From positions 1 to 64,000 of the forward strand of contig VXAZ01006315.1 in NCBI GenBank assembly GCA_013399875.1: a stretch of 64,000 bases of DNA. The letters run 5' to 3'. A program made the translations under genes and the position numbers. The notes under the pieces are model-generated. The model worked only from the letters and a program-made list of their open reading frames with translations, did not search any database and was not told where the DNA came from. The DNA comes from Gymnorhina tibicen. Its lineage: Eukaryota > Chordata > Aves > Passeriformes > Artamidae. This document shows positions 56,301-64,000 of this stretch, in pieces. Numbering within the stretch: position 1 is the first letter of the stretch; each line of letters starts with the position of its first letter.

Positions 56301-59300
56301 TCTTGATGGAAAAACTGAAGCCACCAGGCTTCTGTTATTGAAGACTGAATTGCCAAAAGTTGATAGTTCTGATTTTCACTTAAACAGGTACTAAAAAAAT
56401 CCATTAAGAGAGAAATTTTGTGGTCAGCCTATTAGAACACAGGATAAAGAGATGATCATGCCTCAGTTAATACTTTGACCTCGCACATAGTCTTTGACAG
56501 AAGTAGTTTGGGAACTACAAGTTCTACTACTAGTAGTTTGGGATGTAATCTGGCTGTTCTGGTTAAGCCCTATGCCCTCACTTGTCCTGGTCTCAAACTC
56601 ATCTGGAGCTGTCTTTTTATTTTTTTGCAATATGAGTAGTTGGTCTTATGATTAGATAGAAGGTGAGAAAAAGTGAGAAGAGAGAGATAAGAAAGGTGTA
56701 GAGGAATGCAAAATGGAAAAAATACAGACTACACTGTGACCAGGCTGGAATACTGCCTTGTCTAATTTTGACAACTATACATCCTTGTGTGTGCTGGTTT
56801 TGTCTTGCTGGTGTTAGAATGATGTTTGAAATTATGCTCTCAGGGTAACATAGACGCTGTCAGCTTCTCACTGGGGAATCCCTTTGATTTCTCTTTATCC
56901 TCTCCATCTTAGAGGTCTGCCTTTCATAAAAACCCCAGACAGAAGAATAGCATGTCTCCTCAGTCTTTGGTATTATCTGACGAGGGGTCATTTTTATATC
57001 AACCATTGTATCAGCAAATCTTGCTCGGGCAAACTGTGTCTCTTTGCCTTCTTTTCATGCTTCTGCTACACACATTCATAGGTGCAGAACACTGCAGTCT
57101 CTCAACTCCACTTTCCAAATGCTGCACTTACTCTTGGAGGGAGTCTTCTTGAATTAGTAATTACAGCTAGACTCAAGGGGAACAAAAGCAATTTGGAAAT
57201 CTCTTCTGGAAACAACAAAGTTGCATAATGATAATTCTGAGGTGTCTGGAAAAGAAAGTAGTCAAGCAATAATTTATCACAAATTCAGAATGGCACTGGC
57301 ATGTAAACAAAAAGCTAGACTGCCTTAAATCTATTAACTTCAGTAGAAGTTACATCAGACTTAAATAAAGTTGCAAAATAATTTTCAGGTCAATATTTTT
57401 CTATAATTATCTGTGTAATTTTCCCTGTCTTTTTTGTCCATTTGCTTATTCCTTATATCCTGCCCATAGGTTAGAGCTCAATTCCCTTAGTGGTTATCAA
57501 CTTCTCTGGTTATTTCACTGTCACAGATTTCATGAGTAAGCACAGTTTTCTTCTTAAAGAGATAGCTTTATAATCTTTATTTCATTACTCTTTAGCAAAC
57601 TCATCAAGATCTGATTTTGAGTTTTTAAAGGGTATGTTTAGACCCCATCAGTTGGTAATAGAAATGTAAAAGTTACAGTTGAGAAAAGATGGGGGTTTTA
57701 TTCTTTATAAATCAAATCTGAATGTATTTTGAGTGAATTCTTTGTATAGTCAACAGTTACATATATTTCATTTCCCTAATTAATGATTGTATGCACACAC
57801 ATCTGCTATTCCATTTACCGATCCAGAGTTGCTGTTTGAAGAAAGAGTGGCCTCAAGGGGAAGTTGAAGTGAAATAATCTTTTGGCTTCATCAAGACAGG
57901 AAAGTAAATAATAAAGTTATATTTATGCCAAGGCAAATTTGTTCAAGCTGCCAGTTGAGACTAAAATATCCATACTAAACTCAGGAAGAATACAACTGAA
58001 ATTTTTTATGTACTTTTGTATTCTCATTACAGTGTATTTCTGTACAGAAATGTGCAGCTATATTGTAAATTATGGAGAATTACGCTTGTTAACACTGAGA
58101 TGTAGCTAAAGTGTAGTTGTGGAATAATTCTGTACAAGTGTAACTTGGTATTGGTGTGAGTCTCTGCTGAAGGCAGTGGGAGGCTGTGAAAGCTCTGTGT
58201 ATACAAATGTATCTAAGGCATGAGAACTAAAACCTGGGTATTGCTCTAGATTTGAGCAAACACATCTGAATAATGCAACCATCTTGTATCAAAGGAAATC
58301 TTACTGTGCTCCTTACGTGCTGCTTGCAGTTCAGATCAAAAGTTGAAAAGCCAAAATATTTTGCACTGAGTCTCCAATAGAGATCAAAGAGAAGTTCAGA
58401 AAATAACCCAAATAGCTTTTGCATGAGACTCCTCTTTTGCACAGACACTTTGCACTTTAGAGAGGAAGGGTAGGGGGAACTTATTCTCTCTTCAGAATCT
58501 TTTCAAGTTCCCATTTCATGATTTACAACCTACTGTATGTGGTAATGGAACAGGTAACTGCTGTCATTTCTGGGCAGGGAAACACAGAAACTGTGGAGAT
58601 TACCCTATGAGCAGGGCCACAAACGAAAGATTTTCTTTTTTCCCCAGTTCCCCTCTGTCTACCTGACCAGTCAGGCTGTGCATTAGGATCTACAATATGA
58701 CTTCTAGCATAACACAGCTTATGAAGGCAGACACTAGTGATGTACATAAAAGAGAAGCAGAAAGATTTCTCCGAGTTTCTTACTCTGTTTTGATTCCTAC
58801 TGTTACTTTTACCATTTACTATTCAAGTTAAGTAAATGAAAGGCTTTATTGTTGATTGTAAACTCTTCCACATGTCCAGGAGCCTTTTACTCTTGCTGAT
58901 CTTGTAAGTATGCATGACTAGGGCAAGGTTTGTTCACAGTGTTGGGAAGAAATTTATTTTAAAAAATCCATTGACACTCCTAACATGGCAGTAATGAATG
59001 GTTCTGTGCATTTGAAAGCATGTATGAATGTAATTAGTGTAATTCAGGTAATCTTGTTATTGCAAATGTAGAAAACTTCTCAGAAACCATATATCATAAT
59101 AATAAAATTATCTTCAAAGCCACATTCCCAGCTTCCTAAAGCTGAATGGCTGTTTCTCGTAAAAAGTATTGTTATTTGTGCAGTACATTTTCTTGTATTT
59201 CAAAGAGAAGAAGTAGCAAAAGAATAAATTTGTTGCTATGACTTTCAAAAGAAATGAGCTGCTGAGTTGGCCGAACAGCTGATCAAATCTTAACTTAGAA

Positions 59301-61132
59301 GCTGTGAAGACTTCAGACATAAGGTATAATTACAATATCTGTGGTGGTCTAGATTTTGTTACAGACCTTGAAAAAAATCATTAATTAGTCGAAAGAGATC
59401 AGAGATGAAAGGCTTTATTATTCTCTCTGGCGTTGCAGTTGGCTTAACTCTCTAAGCGGGCAAAATCAGTGCCTTGTGAGGTATTATAGAACAAATCTTG
59501 AATGATTAGTGATACTTATATGTACCTCTTCAATGTAATTGTGTGTGTGTGTGAGTGCATGTGCATCAAACAGCAGTAGATGGCTTAACCCTGATAATCT
59601 CCATAGTAAATGTGTACTTCCTCCCTTCTCTGTATGTGCAAAAATACCCAACAATGTGGTTCTCTGGGTATAAGTTTCATTATGTCTACCTTGTTTTGGC
59701 TGCATTTAATGTAATTAATTTGTAGCTCAACACAATCAGTTTGGAAAGATTGAATTTCTTGGCAATGCTGACAGACTGGGATAGTTACCTTTAAGAAGTT
59801 TCAGGTGTATAACTATTCCAACATAACAGGCTGTTTATGTAAGGAGATACAGTCAAACAGAAGGCAAAAGGAGAAAAGCCCAATTGAGAAGCTCTTGTTA
59901 TTGAAGTTAAAAAAAAAAAATCACTGAACACTCGCTGAACCATACTGAGTGAAGACACAGTTCATTCTTAAACCTCTAATTTTTTTTTAAACACCAATTT
60001 ATTATGCTTTGTAGCAATACTCCTTTGTTTACAAACAGATGATTCAGAACCCTTCCTGGTTATAACATTCCTGTTTTACATCATAAGTTTTACATTTTAA
60101 CTCACTTAGGAAATCCAGGTCCTACTTGTGAATTGGATGTATCAGTATATCTGCCATAGCTGCACCCCTGCTGCCACTGTCAGCTGGGAGAGGACTCCTT
60201 GCTCCAGAGGGCTCCTGGAACCCAAAGGTGGCCCCTGCCCAGTTCAATGGGACCAGCTCACTGCCTTTTGCTCCCATCCTGCGCTGCGATGTGGGTTTTT
60301 TTCCCTGAATTCAAATGTATTGAACTTTTGGGTTCAGTTCCTATTAAGACTGGTCCTGTAAGTTATTGACTTGGGCTGACCAATTAAAGCACCTATTTTT
60401 GAATGAAACTGGATTTTATTCTCTTGGAATTGTTCAACTTCTTTTTTTACAAGAAATTTAGTAACTTTGACAATATCTGTGAGTATTGATTTTCCTTTCT
60501 TTCAGTTTTACTTCACATATTGTCCTTTGCTGTCCACAGATACACAGTTTTATTCAGATATAAAATGGAGAAGAGAAACAAGGACAAAGTGAGGGTGTGG
60601 GGAGCAGCAAGTAAGAAAATTGCTGAGAAAGGAAAGAAAAATTAACACACACATACACCAACCAGAAGAATTTCTGTTTTCACAAAGGAACTTGTAGTTC
60701 TCCAAAGAGTTAGCAGGAATAACACAAATCTGGTACATCCTCCAGGTTCCAGTAACCTATGCTTCTATCTCAGGACAGTCAAATTTTTAGATATGTTGAT
60801 TTTAAAAGTCATATGTATTTTCTTACATTTACTATGTGTTAAGTTCACAATTCCAGAAGTAAACAGAAATTATAATATGCCCAAAAGGACCTGCAGTACC
60901 TGAAAGGCAGTACCTGAATGAAAATTTTAAAATATTGTATAATCGCTGCAAGAATGCAACAAAATGCTCAGCTTCTCTTAACCCTACAGGAAGATGAGCT
61001 ATAACACCTCCTCAGCCAATCAGCAGTACTAAAGCCTCAGACCAGGAAACTCTTTAAAGTACAGTATTTGAGAACATTGCAACAGGACTTTCCCATTGCT
61101 GCCCTTTCTTTTCCTTTTCTTTATGTTTCTAG
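53341..61132. other. Interval upstream of the FYB1 coding exon, no gene seen
   Basis: Mostly A/T-rich noncoding sequence, probably FYB1 5' intron if the CpG block is its promoter. A short GT run lies at 59,541-59,553. A CCAAT box and TTTAAA lie close to the FYB1 exon and are noted under findings. Confidence 0.4.
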
Positions 61133-61159
61133 AGTTACAAGCCACGTGTGAAGTTACTC

Positions 61160-62267
61160 ATGGAGAAATTTGAGGGAGGTAACAGAGACACAGAGGATAC
61201 TTCAAACAGCCGACCCGTCAAAATCCCAAGACAAGATGTCCCTATAGGAATACAGACAAGGAAAGCAGCACTTGAGAAATTTGCAAGTAAAGGATATGCA
61301 GCATATTCTCCAGGACCCAGTACCCTTCACAAACCTGTTCAGCCTAAGCCTCCTCTGGGAGTCAAGCCTTCAAGTGATGACAAAACACAGAAAGATCCAA
61401 ACCCACCACATCTGAACCCAATGGCACAAAGGTTTGGTGTTCAGCTTCAGCCCACTAACAGAGGACATGATGAAAAAACTGGATGCACTAAATTCTCTGT
61501 CAAAACCAGTGACCCATCAAAAGAAGACCCAAAGCCTTTGAACCCAAAACCTGCATGGAACAAGTTCATTGCTCCTCCTGATAAAGAAAAATATCCTCTG
61601 GGACCAAAACCAAATTTAAGTTTTGCACCACAGGAGAGTGAGGCAAAACCAGAATTTTCAAAAGTAGCTGCAGTTAAGGAAAAATTGAGGTCTGCAACAC
61701 AAGAAAATGAGTCCAAGCCTCCTGTTTCTAAACCACCACTTGCACAGAAGCCTTCTCTAAACAATGAGGTATCTCAGAATGAAGACACTTCTAATAAAAG
61801 TGGTTTTCTGCAACGACTGTCAGGACCTAGAACAAATATACACGCACTCCAAGAAGCAAAGGAAATGGGTGAAAATAGTAACTCTGCTGCAGAAGCTGCA
61901 GGCAGTCATTTTCCTAAAATAGCTCTTAAGCCTACTGGCCACAGGTCCAGCTTATCAAAAGGAACCCCCAAAACCGTGGAGGAAAACACTGAAGAAAAGG
62001 GAATGAGTGCCGCCAAGAACATCTTCCTCAACAAAATCATCCAGGAAGAAGCAGATTCTTCTCATAAATTCCATAAGATGAATACAGCGCTTGCTGCAGG
62101 AAGACCATCAGGTGAACCAGAAGAAAAAGAGGATGAGGACAGGAGTTCTAGAATGCCCAAGCGGAAAACCTTGCCCTCAGTGTTGAAGCTGGGCCAGCCC
62201 CCACAGAAGCCCAGCAGACCCCCCATTGTGCACCTGGGAAAGTTCCGGAAGAGCCGCCAAAAAAAGA
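61160..62267 (+). CDS. FYB1: FYB1 (ADAP/SLAP-130) first coding exon, N-terminal part only
   Basis: FYB1 is a cytosolic adaptor of T cells, myeloid cells and platelets. It binds SKAP1, SLP-76 and FYN and links receptor signals to integrin activation and actin. The exon (from about 61,133, acceptor TATGTTTCTAG) encodes residues 1-369 in one proline- and lysine-rich, low-complexity frame. The start at 61,160 gives MEKFEGGN...SRPVK, aligned with the mammalian MAKYNTGGN...SRPF; an in-frame GTG at 61,148 is rejected. Conserved landmarks include KPSSDDK..DPNPP, AQRFGVQ and QPPQKPSRPPIVHLGKF, the last in the region tied to SKAP SH3 binding. The donor AAGA|GTAAGT at 62,268 exits in phase 1. The helical-SH3 domains and tyrosine motifs would lie in exons beyond the window. 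Confidence 0.93.
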
Positions 62268-64000
62268 GTAAGTCCACTCTGTTCTTGCTTCCTGGGTATT
62301 AGCTTATTGATGCATTTAGTACCAGGTCAATTTCAGATGGTATCTCCTCTTCTGTTCAGAAATAATATGAGACTTGTGCATCAAAAAAACCCTTAAAGCC
62401 TTAACTTAGGCTTGTGTCTCTTCCGTACAGGACAGAAATTAAAATTACATTCTCTATCCCTCAGCAGTAAAGTGCAGGAGGAAGGTTGACGGTACAGGGT
62501 TCCTCTGTTTCTCAAAACTACTCAGATACAGTTATAACTTGTGCCAGGGAGTATTTTCTCAACAGACATTTAATAAGTCCTGATTTAATTAAACAGATCA
62601 AACTTAGATTATTCAATTTTCAGTATAGTTAGTGAGAAAGGGTGATGCCTAATGGTGTGATTCAGAGCTCTAAAGTAGCTGACAATGGATGCTCTGACTC
62701 CCTGCTGTACATGTGTGGTACACCAGGTACATTCATGTGATTTAGTTGATACATAATTTGTTCTTGTACCTTCTGCGTCTAGAATACAGCATGGCTTGTG
62801 TTTCAGCAGTTCTGAATTCACGTAAGGCTGGTCTTCCTGAGGCTGAAGAGATTCAGAGGGGCTATGGCAGGATGAAAAAGCTCAGAGCTGATTTCTCCCA
62901 AGACAAAAAGCCTCACTAAAAACACAGAGTCTGCATGCAACTATATGTTGTGTTACTATTAATTCCACTCAAATATTAGGAGTGTATCAGTAATAGAAAA
63001 TGTACTTTCTTTTCAGCTGCTGTATTCTGGTTTTCCTCTGTTACCCTATAGTTAAGGAAATGTTCTCACAAATCCAAGATCAGGCCAAGATCCTCAAATG
63101 GTGCAAATTTGTGTTTATCTTTAAAACAAATATGCCCATATACAGTCTCAATGTAGAAAGGCAGCATTTTCAGCCAACTACACTAGTAAATGTTTTGGTA
63201 AAATAGGAAGAGTAAGAGCTCTGCTAGTTAAAACTTTGAGAAGTCCTGACAAAGGCTGGAAACACAGAAAATTGACAATTTTTTTAAAATACATTTTTTT
63301 ATTAACTTGAAGTAATTAATGGAGGAATTTTTACTTGTTGTTCTGCTCACTGTCTTTTTCAGATTTTTTTTCTGGTTCCCATTCAGTTATAGACACAAAG
63401 CATTTTCTTCACCCTCTTTTTAAAACTGAGCATAAGAAGTATTTATCCTGTGCATTTTAAATTAATGCTGTGAGCAGGGCTGTAAGAATACTATCAGAAC
63501 TTTTGCTAGAGGCAGGGTGTCCAGCTGTTACTAACCAGAGGTAGGAACAGCCACCACCTTGATAAGGGAACATGAGCTAAGGATGGAGATTCCCAGTGTG
63601 GTGGCACAGGTGGTTTTCCAAATATGTTGCAAAACTCACACACAACTAAGTAGAAGTGAAGGATCAGACACGGTCTTCTCTAGCTCACGGTCATAGGAGC
63701 AGCTCAAGACTGAAAGATTTAGAAACCACACCCATGAGAAGCTGTTCATATTGTCCCTACAAACTTCAGCCTTCCCCCCCCAGAGCTGGCATGTAGACCT
63801 TGATGTTCTGTTTGGCTTTAATTAATGCAGCCCATTTCTTTGTGGCCAGAAGTCTACACAGAACAGTTCTGGTGGACAGACAAAGTATTCTAGAGTGAAT
63901 CCTGACCAACTGCTTTTCAGCTCAACAGTTACTCATTGCTGATATGTTTCTTGGAACATAAATAAAAAAATCTACCTGCTTCGGAAGGGCGGTTAAACTG
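62268..64000 (+). other. FYB1 intron, start
   Basis: No second FYB1 coding exon was recognised before the end of the window; the expected proline-rich PPPPP block is absent. A/T-rich intron with no repeat recognised. Confidence 0.5.

Noticed and set aside
1..64000. CRISPR arrays, bacterial operons, tRNA or rRNA genes
   Set aside because: None seen. The window is vertebrate nuclear DNA with spliced genes and CR1 repeats, and no tRNA cloverleaf or rRNA sequence was recognised.

Overview
This is a stretch of a bird nuclear genome. Three lines of evidence agree. The genes are short vertebrate coding exons with GT-AG introns. The repeats are mostly CR1-type LINE fragments plus an avian-style solo LTR. 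The gene order, with DAB2, C9 and FYB1 all on one strand, is the order known from the human 5p13 region, which corresponds to chicken chromosome Z. I cannot name the species.

Layout. From 1 to about 12,900 lies DAB2 (plus strand). It has a probable 5' UTR exon, thirteen coding exons giving an intact 749-residue frame, and a 3' UTR split by an intron. From about 12,900 to 20,450 is intergenic or C9 upstream sequence, dominated by two CR1 fragments arranged tail to tail (15,510-17,095) and a long T tract. From 20,451 to about 38,110 lies C9 (plus strand): ten coding exons joined in consistent phase, encoding TSP1, LDLR-A, MACPF and EGF-like regions and a second, C-terminal TSP1 domain, then a noncoding last exon with polyadenylation signals. 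Its signal-peptide exon could not be identified with confidence. C9 introns carry CR1 copies, a roughly 596-bp solo LTR and a triplet microsatellite. From about 38,110 to 61,130 is gene-poor sequence with an ancient LINE remnant, one short CpG-rich block at about 49,520-49,680 that could be a promoter, and another CR1 fragment. At 61,133-62,267 is the large first coding exon of FYB1 (plus strand); the rest of that gene lies beyond the window.

Functions. DAB2 is an endocytic cargo adaptor, C9 is the pore-forming terminal complement component, and FYB1 (ADAP) is a haematopoietic adaptor linking antigen-receptor signalling to integrins. Their adjacency is conserved synteny; nothing in the sequence shows co-regulation.

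I found no new multi-gene system. The points most worth checking are the C-terminal TSP1 domain of C9, the CpG block upstream of FYB1, the CR1 inverted pair, the solo LTR inside C9, and the altered myosin VI-binding motif of DAB2. Gene identities rest on remembered family sequences and splice-site logic. No database search or alignment was run.
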